Part shown: positions 49,731 to 62,642 of the stretch, in pieces | Layout: each line of letters begins with the position of its first letter | Numbering within the stretch: position 1 is the first letter of the stretch | Origin: Archegozetes longisetosus | Taxonomy: Eukaryota > Arthropoda > Arachnida > Sarcoptiformes > Trhypochthoniidae | Assembly: GCA_018873245.2 (NCBI GenBank) | Contig: JAEMBT020000005.1 | Span: 14,522,001-14,586,000, forward strand | Length of the DNA stretch: 64,000 nucleotides | Direction: 5' to 3' | Notes under the pieces: model-generated | Told to the model about the DNA's origin: nothing | The model's input: the letters and a program-made list of their open reading frames with translations, nothing else | Databases searched by the model: none | Position numbers and translations under genes: made by a program

Positions 49731-51072
49731 ATGCTAGTGAGACAGATACTGAGGCTTAATTCAGTTCAATTAAGTGTAACACAAGTTCGTTACGCGCGAG
49801 ATATCAAACCCTGGAACATCGGGCCTGAAGGACAGTGGAGGCGACTCAGGGCCAAAAAAGTCATTAAAGTAGAGCTACCGAACTTCGACCGGATCAGACT
49901 CGATGACAAACTCACCCCTGAAGAAGTTCGGTCTAGACTTAAAGAAAGGGGTGTGGCGCCACCCAACATATATTCGGAAAAGTCTATTTTCATGTCTTGT
50001 ACTAACGGAATATTGGATCCCTTCGTTCCTCCTGAAGGAGACGGAAAGATGTCTATTATTTCACAAACAGTTCAGTCAATAATTGAATTATTTTATTTGC
50101 TTTCATTTAAATTATGTTTGTTTTTTCGGTCGATAACTGTTTTGAATTGACTGACCGAATCAATCAAATCTTATTTATTACTTTGTTTACTATTGAACTC
50201 ACTGAAATGGCAATTGATTGGATGATATAAAGAGTCATTTTCAAACTGTTTTAGAAAATTTCAAAAAACTATTAACATTTAAATTTTTTATGAAAAAGGG
50301 TGCAAAACAACGTTTAGAGAGCATGACGAAAAAGGGTAAATCGATGTTAGCGTTGCGTAAGATTCGGACATATGAGGACGAGTTTGATGCGCCAGCATTC
50401 GCCGAGGAGGCGCAGGACATTTATATTAAGGCCCACAAAGCGTTGGCTGAAAAAGATTACGAAAGACTTCATGATTATGTGACGGAACACGCTTTTCCTG
50501 AAATGACTTTCAAGTCGGACTCGAAAACAATCAAATGGCAGTTCATATCATCTCTAGAGAAACCAACCGTTTCTCATGTAAGAACATTGGATGTACTGAC
50601 CAAAAACAATTTATTCGCTCAAATGACTGTCAGATTACACACGAGACAGATATTAGCCATTTATGACAGATTCGGACACTTAATGCATGGAAGCGATACT
50701 ATCGTTAAAGATGTTCTCGAATATGTTGTGTTTGAGAAACATATCGCAAATCTATACGGTCTCTACCAAAAATTACTTTTTAAAATAATAAACTAATCAT
50801 TTATTGATCTTGTTTTTAATGAAAATTTCATTTTATTTAACTCGAACTTAGGCAAATGGCGAATACATGCTAAGATTGTTCCCGACTGGATGCCTCCCAA
50901 GCCTGCAATCATTAATACCTTTGTTTCTCCGCCGAAACCGCCGCCAATGACTGAGGCAGAAATTAAGTATGAAAAGCAAGGCATAATGAGTGACCAATTG
51001 AAGGATGAAACCAAAGGCAATCACGATAAAGAAAAACATGATCAAAGTGGACAACAGACGGCATTGGCTTAA
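49731..51072 (+). CDS. MRPL45: Mitochondrial large-subunit ribosomal protein mL45
   Basis: mL45 sits near the exit tunnel of the mitochondrial ribosome and helps anchor it to the inner membrane; it has a Tim44-like fold. Three exons, 49731-50069, 50299-50758 and 50852-51072, join in frame to 339 residues (human 306). The N terminus is basic and Arg/Gln-rich without acidic residues for about 25 residues, fitting a mitochondrial presequence. Matches to the family are strong: SIFMSCTNGILDPFVPPEGD, then in exon 2 FAEEAQDIYIKAH and DYERLHDYVTEHAFPEM, RLHTRQILAIYDRFGHLMHG and VLEYVVFEKH, and in exon 3 GKWRIHAKIVPDW.PPK. The C-terminal 40 residues are charged and variable. The first intron uses a weak GTTCAG donor, chosen because it keeps frame and length; the second is standard. 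The 5' start is the first ATG of the frame. Confidence 0.93.
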
Positions 51073-52176
51073 ATTAGTTAATCGTAAATTGTTAGAGTTA
51101 CAATTATTACAAATATATTGTATTGTAGTTTGTCAATAAATCTAATGTTTGCATTTGTCAATTTTTTTGTCTTATCTACTGTTTTAACATGTTGTTTAAC
51201 CGAACAGTTTTAATCCCTTGATGGCAATGTTCGTTCCAATAATGATCGAAACAATAATTTGTTTTGAGAAAAAGATTATTTTTGATGATAAAATGACAAC
51301 ATCAATTGTTACTTCGGGTGCATGTTTTCTAAAGTAAGTTGATAACTACAGCAAAACTCATGAGTTGGTAATTGAAATGACTTAATTGTTTAGAAATTGA
51401 TCAAAATTGTGTTATAATGGCGATAGTAAAAATGACGTTATCTCAAAACTACTATTTTAATGAAATATCTGAATTTTCGTTAAGATGTAGGACTCTCACT
51501 GTAAAAGTTTTGTTCCATCTTACTTGTTAGAACAATCCAAGCCCTAAAATAGCGTACTCTATTGTACCAAATAATAATTTATATTTATCACAAAAATAAG
51601 AGTCCACTCAATGGACGCCATTTCTGATTGTTTTCAATTGACAGCAGTTTACTAATGCTTTTAAAATAAAAAAGCAATTGTTTTATTTATGTTTTTAATG
51701 ATTCAATTTTTGAGTCAAATATGTCTCAAATGATTAATCTATTACTGAGTGACACTTTCAAAGTGAATCAACAATCGATATATTAATTATCAATTTATGT
51801 AAATATTCATTATTATTATTATTCTATTTTAATATTTATCGGCTTTTCTTGTTTTGAGTGTTCCTGACTGTTATGTCATTTCAATTTAATTGTTATTCAT
51901 ATTTTATTCGAGTGGAATCTACAAAATGGTTATTATTCCGAATGTACCTGACTGTAAAAAATGGTTTTTTAATTACTTGCCGTTTGGTTTACTTTGTTTT
52001 GTCCCTAAACGCTTTAAATAATGAACTAATGAATTGGAGTTGCTTTATGATCAACTATTATATTTTTTTATTATTAAGTTGATTTAACCTTATACTAAAT
52101 GTTCAATTTTGATTTTCAGACAAGTTTTTCAATGGACTTTTTGCATAAGAAATCGTGAACTAACCGCTTAAAAGCC
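51073..52176. other. mL45 3' flank and RSF1 promoter region
   Basis: AT-rich spacer between two plus-strand genes. AATAAA at 51136-51141 is a likely mL45 polyadenylation signal, about 65 bp after the stop. No other feature is supported. Confidence 0.5.
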
Positions 52177-55100
52177 ATGACCGCATCGACGGTTGATTCG
52201 TCTCTGCAGTTGTCGACAGTTAGCGAAAATGACTCTAATTTTGCAGTCATTTGTTCGTTCTTTTATAAGTTTAGTGCATCTCTTGGTGTCAATTATAATA
52301 TACAACAGTTAAAAGAAATGATTGAAGATAACAATAACTGTAAGATATATATTGTTTCTCATATAAACCTTAAATGTTTGACTGTTCTTCGCGTCAATAC
52401 TTTTTTAACGTGTTTTCATAAGCTAATAGTAATTTTTTTATTTTCGTATTCAATAATAACAGTAAGAGAAGAATTGATTGAATTGCACATTAAATTGTTG
52501 AGAAAGAGACGAAAATATATAAATAAGGACAAATGGGAACGAGCTTTGGTTAAGTTCTGTGCAGAATATTCCAATGTTGACGCCTGGGAACTCGAGAGAT
52601 ACGGCTACAAAAATAGCAAACTATCGATTAAACTGGAAATATTAAAGGTTTTTATTAAAAGATTTAATTTTCGAATTTCATATTTGCCTCATCCTGATTT
52701 AACTTTATATCTAATTCGGTAAAGCGTCTGCTTGAGGCACAATTCGATTATAACTCAAAATTCAAACTGGAAGTCAACGCAAATGAAGCCGCGTCTCTTA
52801 GGATATTGCCGATTGGTCGAGACATTAATGGACACATGTATTGGTATCAATTGGATCCTGAACTTAATTTTCGCATATATAGAGAGGAGGCCGAAGACGA
52901 CCAGTCATGGACTCTGATTTGCCAGTTAGTTATTCCTAGTTGTTAATTTTTTTCTTCTATTTAATACATTTTTAGCAGGTTTTTCGCGCCTGCTTCTTGT
53001 CACAACTCTAATCAATTGCATGTTTATCGTTCTATTCTATTTTGAATATAGCTACTTTTCTAGAATCCCTATGAAAGTTGCAGTAATTGTGATGAATTTA
53101 CGAAACTCTCATTTAAAGTTCTCATCAATAGATAAAGCAATTGCAGATAGAATACATTAATATTCCAAAAGAAGTATAAGTTTTTTTTCAGTATTTTATT
53201 TTTATAATTTTGTCTGATTCAGAAATAAGGATCAATTGGAAACGCTAATCTCAAATCTTGAAGCTAACAATACAATTGAGTGCAAAGAGGAGACATCATC
53301 TCTTAGCGATACCAATGATGAAAATAGTAATCTCATTAAATTGGCCAATAATCAGATTAAGGAAGAACCAAAAAATGAGTCTTCAAGTGATGAAAAAGTT
53401 TCAATTGGAACAGCAAATGACATGAACAGTGAAAACACAATTAGTACAACTGAGAATCAAGCTGAAGTAAAAGTCGAGCCAGAAAATAGTACTGGAAGTG
53501 AATCATTGACTACAAACGAGTATAAGCTCATGATTAATAAAAATGAAAGTATACCTTATACTAATAAAAACGGTGAAGCATCAAAGTTAGAAATTAGATC
53601 AGATCCGAATAATCATGAAACTGACGAAGAAAAAGTTTGTCTTCAGAACAAGCTGAGAGAAAACAAAGACAAATGTTTAGATGATTCTGTTAAGAGTGAA
53701 GTTGAAGACAAACCTATAGAAGTAGAGAGTACAGACATTAAAATAGAATCTTCTGATATGAATCAAACTATAACCGAGGTGTATGAGTGTGACGCCAAAA
53801 TTGAAAAAGAGTTTATTGAGAAACCAAATGATAATGAAGTTGATAATGAGTTGCCAGTTAACGAAGTTTGGACCAAATTTCCTGAAAATGACTTAAAAGT
53901 ATCACAAGTTTCCGACCAGGTAGAAGATGAAAAAGTTGTGAACGAAATCAGAGACGATTGTGACCCAATTGAATGTGATGTGAAGCATGTGATCAATAGA
54001 ATTGTAGACGAAGTTTCAGTCATGTGTTGTGACTTGCAATCATCTGACGATCGAACTAATGGCACTCATCAAACCATATATAATACAAGTTCTTCAAAGT
54101 CTTTGCTTTCAATCGAACAATCAGTTTCTATATTATGTGACTTTTTAGTCGATGAGGTTTGCAGAATAAATACGGACAACAGTGACTATTCTTCTGCTGA
54201 TGTAAGTTCTAAAGCTATCAGAGGCCGTGGACGACCTGCCCGGGCTCGAGGAAGAGGCCGCGGTCGCGGTCGTGGCAGTCGGGGAAGAGGTGCCTCCTCT
54301 GCTACTAGAGTTGATCACTGTAACAGTCGAAGAGGTAGAAAGGAAACAGTCGAAGAGTTCGAAGATAAGGAAGAATTAAGTGAACAGCCAGTGATTGTTA
54401 AGCGAAGCAGTAGAAGAATACAAGCGATACAGGAAAAGAAAATGCAAGAGTTGGCTGAAAAGGTCAAGCAAGAACAGGCCAGAATTGAAGAGTTGGCTAA
54501 AAAGAGGTCTGCACTCCTTTCTGCCAAAGAAAAATCAATTGAAGACTTCAATGCTGTTAATGGCAGCAAAAAGAGGAGAAGAAAACAAATTGAGGTTTAT
54601 TTTTTTTACTTTCAGTATTACAATGATAATGTAAAATTGTTCACTTTTTTATTATATTCTTATTATTTCTATCTTCTCTGTCTTTAATTTATTTTCTGTC
54701 AATTTTTGTTCTTCTAATGCTCAGAAGGGATGTCTCGATACTTCTGTAAGACTCAAATAGTTTTACCTACTTAAGAAATTAAATTTTCAAAAATTTAATC
54801 TATCTATGATTTTGGTTGTTAGAGTGATGATGAGGAGGCAGATGATTCTGATTCTTCCAAAGATACACGTAATAAAAAAGATAAACGCAAAAAGAAACGT
54901 AAATACGGTCCGAATCCATGGGAAGAAACAGAATCGTCGAGCGATTCAGATGATAATGAATCCGAAGAAATAGAAGAAAATGATGATGAAGAAGATGTTC
55001 TCAAGTTTGATGACAACGAAGACGAGTTTGCCTGCGAAGAAATAGAACCAGATGCGGAACCTGTTGTTATAAGACGTGCGCGAACTGTCAAAAAATGTAA

Positions 55101-58100
55101 ACAATTTTAATTGAATACATTACTTGATCTGAACCATCGAATCATTTGAATTATTGAATTTGAATTTAACCTAACGTTTAGTGCGCTCGGAAAGTGAAGA
55201 CAGCGATGACTCCAGTAGTGAAAGTGAGGTAGAAAATGACGATAAGCCTTGTGGAAGATGCGGCAAATATGATCATCCAGAATGGGTATCAATTCATTGA
55301 ATTCGTGCTCTGATTAGCACTTATTCGATATAATTCTATAATTTTCAGATATTGTTATGCGACAAATGTGATGATGGCTTTCATACTGCATGTCTTCGTC
55401 CACCACTTATGCTAATACCAGACGGTGATTGGTTTTGTCCGCCGTGCGAGCACGTGAGTCGCCCTTTAATATGCATTTCAATCAAATTAAAAACAATGAT
55501 AACTAATTTTCTGGCCCTAATAGAAGATGTTATGCGAAAGATTACACGAAGAACTTGACACTCTTTCGGTCCAATTAGTTAAGAAAGAGCGCGAAGAACT
55601 GAGAAAAAAGAGATTAAAACATGTGGCCATTAGTGTGGATAATATACTCAAAAAGCCGACAAGAGGTGAACGAAGAAAATCATCAGATGATAGAAATGGA
55701 ATCAAATCTAAAAATAACAGCGAATTATCAAACGATGACAAAGAAAATGAGAGTGAAATCATTGATAAATTTAATAAAGATAAAGATGATAACGAAAAAG
55801 TAGATGACGAAGAAGACGATGATGAAGAAGAAAGTGGTAGTGATGAATACGATGAAATTGGAAAAATGTTGTGGTCGGACGAGGAAGAGAGCACTCACTA
55901 TTCGAGTAGAAAATCGAGATCTCATCGCAATCGAAAAACTATTAATTATCAGTTCACCGAATACGACGAACTCATCAATTCGGCGATCCAGCAAGAAATG
56001 GATGTCGACCTTGAGATTAATGATTCTCTCGTTTCTATTGGTGTTGAAAGCAAAGGCAAAGATATGTCTAATATCATCGCTAATAATACGGAAGAATTGG
56101 ATTTTAATAGTCCGTCACTAGAGATGAAGATATCTGATCAGAATAAGGACCAAACTGCCGTTGAAACTGATCCCCAAACTAAAGGGGAACAAAAAATTAA
56201 TTATACGGCAAAAGATAATGACACGGAGCATGACGAAGATGATGAAGATCAATCGGATAAAAGTGATAGTAATGTCGAGAGTAGTAAGGCAAAAAAGTCT
56301 GTCGATCAAAAACGAGGTAAAGCAAAGCAAACGATGACTTATAGAAAACGACATCGAGGTCTAAATGATTTGGATGTGACCACAGAAGATGACGATGACT
56401 CTGACGAAGACTTTAAAGGTGACAGTTCTGCCACTGAAGTCGATGAAGGAAGTGATGAAGAGTTTGTTGACGACGCGTCTACTGCTGAAGAAGTTAGCGA
56501 TGATTCGGACTATAGTTACGGTAGAAGAAGGTCTGCGCGTAGTATTAAGAAATCTTCGAAGAAAGGTAAGCAAAAACAGAACAAAAGAAGCAGAGGTGGC
56601 GCCAGAGTTGGCAAAAGAGGTTATCGTAGAGACGACTTTGTGGTCAGTAGTGATGAAAGTGATTCCGAGTATAGACCTGGAGGTTCGCGAACTAGGACTC
56701 GAGCGGCGACGCGAAAGAAGATTAGTTATCGTGAAGAAACTTCCGAAGAGGAGTCAGAGGAAGACTACTATTGGAATTCTAATAAATCTAAGTCCAGGAG
56801 GCGAATAAAATCTGAAAGCAGTGACGAAGAATGGGGTGGAAGGAAGGCATCAAAAGATAATAAAAGCTCGAAGAAGGGTTGGGGAGAAGAAGACGATGAG
56901 GAAGACGACGAGGAAGAAGATGAAGAAGAAAATGACGATGACGACGACGATGACGACGACGATGACAATGAAGATGACAATGAGGATGAGGAGAATAATG
57001 GTGATGAAGTCGAGAAACCAGTCTATAAACCGGGACCAAAGTCTTCGAAAACTTCTGGGCGTATTCTGATGAAAGGCAAACCGCGTTTATCCAAAGCAAG
57101 AGGTCTTTTGAGTTTAAAGGAAGAATCAGATGAAGAAGACGTGGATCTGAACGAGAAATCAAAGAGAAATAGTGTGAATAAGAGATCGACAAAATTCAGT
57201 AAATTATTGGATTCTGAAAGTGAAGAACAAGTCTCTGAAGAAGATGTGAAGAAAGTAAGCGATAAAAGTAAAGACGAATTGGTTAGAAGTAATAAGAAAA
57301 GTGTTAACGAAAATGAGCCGGTTATTAGTGATGTTAAAAAAGTTACGAATAATCAACAATTGAATACAACGCAGAATATGGTCACAGAATCTAATAGTTC
57401 GCAATTAATCATAACACAACAAACAAGTGCACAATTAATTGCTGAGAGTTTACCTGATAATCAATCGTTTAGTAATAATAGCGAGAATCTGAAAACGAGC
57501 GCTGCATCTATTGATTCATCGAAAGCGTCACAAATGATTGGTTCAAGAGATAACTTACAACTGGCACAAACTGTAAATATTGCACAACTAACACAACATA
57601 ATAATTATCCACAAACAGAACATATTAATAGACAGCAGAACACAATAACAGATAACAATACTCTGAAAGAGAATAATAGTATTGAAGAGTACTATAGTCT
57701 GACAAATCTTGACTCATACCCGACATCACGCCCGCCTCCACTGAAGCCAACATTGGTGAACGACCCATACCTGCAATCTTCAAGTCCTCCGCGAATATTG
57801 ACGTTAGAGTCGAACCCATATGCACGCCATCCATCGCTCGATTATTCCTCAGCACACCATTCGTTACCGCCAAAAGCACTGGTTGATCCGCGCCTCGAAC
57901 GTCCATTCATGAATGCGCCACGAATGCCGACACCGTTCGGAGGACATCCACCGAATCTACGAAACGAATTGCGACCAGCACCACATCAGTCATCAGCGCA
58001 TAGTTTTGATGGACAGACTCGACCACCATATTATGCACAACAACCTCCACCTCCGTATTATCCGCGACCACACGCCCGCCAAGAGCCTCCCTTCACGAGT

Positions 58101-58553
58101 TCTCATATTCGGCCAGCAACTGGTCCTCCAGTACCGCCGCGCACCACAACTCCGACCACATCGTCGACCATCGCATCGCAACCAAACTATCGGCCTTCAA
58201 ATGCTGGACCATGGAATCAGCCATCAGGAAATCCGACGCCAACACCCGGTTATAATTTCGCGCCACATCAACCGCCGCCAGGGTATTACCCGCCTGTGCA
58301 ATCGCAACAGCCGTCAGGACATGGTGTTCCACTTCCCCCCTCATATCCGGCTTCATATCCTCCAAATTACGCATATTTTTCGCATAATTCCGGGACTGCA
58401 CCGAATGGAGCGTTTATGATTCATAATCTGCTACAGCACAGGCCACCAAATGCCGACGATAACAATCAGACACCGATTAGCGGACCCGCAAGTGGCGGCC
58501 AAGAGTGTCGACCAAGTAATGAATCTTTTTCTACTTATATGACACAACAATAA
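52177..58553 (+). CDS. RSF1: Remodeling and spacing factor 1 (RSF1) homologue
   Basis: Histone-binding large subunit that pairs with the ISWI ATPase to assemble and space nucleosomes. Eight exons, 52177-52339, 52463-52647, 52725-52924, 53223-54594, 54823-55096, 55182-55285, 55349-55453 and 55524-58553, join in frame to 1810 residues. The N-terminal WHIM/DDT-like region (about 20-200) matches RSF1: [47 protein letters not shown] long acidic region follows, with an Arg-Gly-rich AT-hook-like stretch ([16 protein letters not shown], near 54217-54290). The PHD finger (about 755-799) has C755, C758, C770, C773, H778, C781, C796 and C799 split over two exons, directly followed by the RSF1-type [25 protein letters not shown]. 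The rest is Ser/Glu/Asp-rich with a poly-acidic block near 56880-57000, ending in a Pro/Tyr-rich tail of about 270 residues. Antisense poly-Ser frames over it are shadows. Confidence 0.94.
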
Positions 58554-60464
58554 TGAGCTAATTTGACAAAATCCAAAAATATGACGAAATGTTTGAATTT
58601 GTAACTTTGTCAACTCATAAAACGCATTGCAAACTCAATTTCAAATGTAAATACTGATTCATAGTGTGAAACAGATCTCATTTTTATTTATTTTCGTTCA
58701 ATTTGTTCATAAAATGACATATATTTGAAATGGCAATTAATATCGATTTTAAACTAATTTTCTCAATCATTACTATCGTCACAATTTTCAAAACATAGAA
58801 AACTCATTAGATATTAAATAATAAAATTACAAAATAATAGTTTTATTTATTTTTAACAAATACGAGACGAATTTAAGAAAATGAACGCGATATAATACAT
58901 TGTTATACTTGACATATTTGCGCTCAAATTTATATTTAAACTAATTTATAGAAAGTGTGCTCCAAACTGATCTGCCCAAACCTATTATTTAAGGCATTTT
59001 CATTAGTCTAAATGAACGCAACTATTATCAACAGATCAACTTTACAATCAAATTTTCAGCTCAGATCCAATCAGTTTTGTTTGTTTTGTTTTTGAAGCGT
59101 CCAAATGGTCTATAATTTGTGTTATACTGTATTTGCATTAATTACACACATTATTAGTTAATTTAAATAATTTTTATTTGAGACAAAATGCAATCAAACA
59201 CATAACTAAAAAGCTTGTAAATAATGAATTTAAATGCAAAATTATCAAAATACAATTTGTATCCTTTTGAATAAATGAAGTTGTTTTCTAGAAATTGAAT
59301 AATCTCATTTTGTGCGTCTGCGCACTCAACGCAAACAATATGTTTTCATTGCTTTTTATCTAACGACTAAATGACAAAGAAAGATTCCATTATAACATTG
59401 GCCCTTCCCCTCAAAAATGGATAAAATAATTTTTTTAAACATGGGGAAAAACCAATTGAACTAATTTATAATGCAAAAAACTGAGTTTTATCGTATTTAT
59501 TGTTGTTTTTGTGCAATTTTTTAAAAACATTAACAAAAAAGATGTGAAAAATCGAATTTTAGATGAATACAAATGAAAAAGAATATGATTTTTTGCAAGT
59601 GAAAAAATTTTAATCAATGAAAAGATTAATAAAGAAGCCTGAAAAATATTTATGTAAAGAAGTTTCAAACTCAGCATATTTCATTGCAAAGTTGACACTC
59701 TTGACTGATGAACCTTGGATAAAGGATAAAGGAGGGGTAGGATAAACACTGAAAACTTGCCGATCGAGTGATTTTGATCAAATTCAATATAGTCATAGTC
59801 CATGTCCAACTATTAAGTTTGACCAAAGGTTTGACCCGATTCCGCGCCTCGCGCGAGATTTAAAGTGTTATAATCTAAAATACGGAAAACTTTATTTCAG
59901 CGAAACGGGACAAGATAGAAACACCAAACCAACGCAAATATGAGTAAAAATTGATTCTAAACAATGTGTGAGCATTTCAAAACCAATACTATACGTACAA
60001 ATATATTTCATGAAAAAGTGAAAATTTTGAAAATTTCCACTATCTTTACCCATAGAGTCCCCAAAGATTTTTTTCTATGTAATTATAGAGTAACATCTCC
60101 CCTACATAAAACAACAAAAAAAACTTTTGGGGACTATGGGCAAAAATAATATTGATAAAAAACTAACCGGTGTAATGTATTCGCAACTATATACATGTGA
60201 ATATAATTATATACATATCAGTATAAGTATACCGAGTTTGATCAAAATCGGTCCATTAGAACGCTTATTCCTACTCCTCCTTTAATACGTTTTATTTGAG
60301 AACCTGACTAAAGTTTATTCAAGCAGTATGTAATAAAAATGATTTCAAAACTCAATAAAAATTCTATAATTATTATAAAATGATGAGGTTTAAATTTTTT
60401 TAACATTAATTATTTTAAACATATTCAAAATAATTTGAAAATGAATAAAAATTGAATTTTTTCA
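58554..60464. other. RSF1 3' flank and AT-rich spacer
   Basis: Includes the RSF1 3' UTR (an AATAAAAT run at 58818-58827 is a possible polyadenylation signal). From about 59700 the sequence has mobile-element-like character (GATTCCGCGCCTCGCGCG at 59838-59855 and GATCAAAATCGG at 60240) but no identifiable termini or coding. Confidence 0.35.
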
Positions 60465-60569
60465 ACATGTTACCCCAAAAGGGCTAGCTTTTCCTTTTAA
60501 CCATAGCTTCTTTAGATAAAGTTATTTTTTAGGAAAAATTCCCAAGCTAGCCCTTTCGGGGTAACATGT
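60465..60569. repeat. Hairpin-forming inverted repeat
   Basis: The left arm ACATGTTACCCCAAAAGGGC plus TAGCTT (from 60465) and right arm AAGCTAGCCCTTTCGGGGTA plus ACATGT (to 60569) are near-perfect reverse complements with a spacer of about 55 bp. A second inner pairing, TTTTCCT/AGGAAAAA, extends the stem. It is likely a remnant of a palindromic mobile element, or could form a cruciform. Confidence 0.75.
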
Positions 60570-61116
60570 ATAAATAAAACTTTGAAATTTTATTATCTTT
60601 ATAATTTTCTTAATAATGAAAATTTTATGATGATTTATTTTCATCATAAACTTGTATTCAAACTTTAAGTTTTAGTGAAAAAATTTTCAAAATATCTCTA
60701 ACGGTTTTCTTACAATAAAAATTTGAAAATTCAAACTTCTGGAATTTTTTCGGCGCTCAGGCGCGTCTAATCTCAAAGTGATAAGCACAAACATATATTC
60801 TTTTTTAGTGATCTTTTGAATGAAAAATTTCAATGAAATCGGTGTCTCAGGGGAATTTTCTATGGGGCCACCGAATCCTCCTTTGTTGTTTTGTTTGCCG
60901 TCAACAGATTAATATATTGAATACTCACCAAATTAAGAACCATTTAAAAATGATTATCTACAATGAATTAAGTAATACCTTTAAAATAATATAATATTGA
61001 AATTGGTAAAATTGTTTTGAGTGCTTTACATTTACAATTGGGCACAAATGATTTGTCGTATAAATTGAAATAAGTTATATTAGATAAACTACTCGCCACG
61101 AGTAAACGAGCTATTA

Positions 61117-61864
61117 AGGACTGGATCCAGAACTTGACAAATATTTTATTTGATTATAACTTTAGAAGTACAAAACCAGTTAAAATGAAATTTTCTGTTT
61201 TTAAACTTTGATATTTGTGTAAAATTATGAAGTTAATTGATTACTGATAGAACCCCATTATCTGCTACTTTTCTCACTTTTGTCTTGAGACCTCTCATTA
61301 GGTTCTGGCATATAGTTATTGGCATTTTTTGAGCTCAAACTTTATTTTTCTTATTAATTCTTCAATATTTTCTGCTGTCCAATCATTTTTATAGACCCTT
61401 CCTTTCAAAGTAGCCCAAAAATTTTTAATAGGAAGTACTTGAGATACATTCGGAGGATTTGAAGTTCTAGGTACGACTTTGATGTTGAGACGCGCGTATT
61501 CGGCTTGAGTGGCATTTGCGTAATGAATCGACGCTAAGTCAGGCCAAAAGATGTATTTTCAGTCCGAATGATGTCTTTCGATGAATTTAATTAATCTTTT
61601 CGACAGCAGAAAATATTGAAGAATTAATAAGAAAAATAAAGTTTGAGCTCAAAAAATGCCAATAACTATATGCCAGAACCTAATGAGAGGTCTCAAGACA
61701 AAAGTGAGAAAAGTAGCAGATAATGGGGTTCTATCAGTAATCAATTAATTCCATAATTTTACACAAATATCAAAGTTTAAAAACAGAAAATTTCATTTTA
61801 ACTGGTTTTGTACTTCTAAAGTTATAATCAAATAAAATATTTATCAAGTTCTGGATCCAGTCCT
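61117..61864. mobile_element. Fold-back Tc1/mariner-derived element, ~263-bp arms
   Basis: A 748-bp element flanked by TA (61115-61116 and 61865-61866). The arms 61117-61380 and 61602-61864 are reverse complements with only about three or four differences by eye (for example near 61136 and 61225). Ends read AGGACTGGATCCAGAACTTG inward on both sides. The 220-bp centre (61381-61601), read on the minus strand, encodes the C-terminal transposase segment FWPDLASIHYANATQAEYARL and VPRTSNPPNVSQVLPIKNFW, continuing into the left arm (WTAENIEELIRKIK). So the left arm is the original 3' end and the right arm an inverted second copy of it. Confidence 0.85.
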
Positions 61865-62086
61865 TAATCAGATTGAGTCATGCATTCAATCCAATCGTTT
61901 TCTCAAAACATCTCAATGATTGACCACAACTTCTTTTCTATAACCGATCTTTTATCAAATGCATAGCTAAGATCAAAACTTATTCTTAATGTCAAAATTT
62001 ATGGCTTAAATCATATAAGTCATTCTAGATTATGAACAAAATTTGTTAATAAGATTGCTATTTTTAATAACTAGTATGGGCTGTTA

Positions 62087-62640
62087 AATTTGATTACAAC
62101 TATTTCCAATGTTTGTAACTTTTATTTATTAACATACATTCATTTGTGATACATCAAATTAAAGCTAAACAATACAATTTTAACTATATGTCCAGATATT
62201 CACCATTTTTCGATACATAAGTCAGTTCCATTATGTAAAGAGTGATAAACATTTTGTAAGAAAGTTCAGTTTTGATTGATTTGATTAATCTCAAATCGGA
62301 AGTATTGTTACAGCCCACGAAGGATTGTTACTTTATTATTTGCCTGGTCACCTGATCTGACTAGCCGTGATTTTTTCTCTGGGGATACTTAAAAGACAAA
62401 GTTTATGCTAATAAAATAACAATACATTCAATTTGAGATTAATCAAATCAATCAAAGCCCAACTTTATTATAAGATGTTTATAAATGTTTACATAATAGA
62501 ATTGACTTATGTATCGAAAAGGTTGCGAATATCTGAACATATAGTTAAAATTCAATTGTTTAGCTTTAATTTGATGTATCACAAGTCAATATGTGTTAAT
62601 AAATAAAGTTATAAACATTGAAAATAGTTGTAATCAAATT
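62087..62640. mobile_element. Second fold-back Tc1/mariner-derived element, ~200-bp arms
   Basis: A 554-bp element flanked by TA (62085-62086 and 62641-62642). The left arm (62087-62300) and reverse complement of the right arm (to about 62430) are similar (my estimate by eye about 85%) with small indels. Ends read AATTTGATTACAACTATTT inward. The centre (about 62330-62420), on the plus strand, holds a broken transposase C-terminal piece: WSPDLTSRDFF, then after a one-base frameshift LWGYLKDKVYANKIT. The arms and coding fragment differ from the first fold-back, so this is a separate family of the same design. Confidence 0.8.
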
Positions 62641-62642
62641 TA

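Noticed and set aside
56768-56980. Antisense poly-Ser frame opposite RSF1
   Set aside because: It is the complement of GAA/GAT/GAC runs coding the acidic block of RSF1; no independent evidence.
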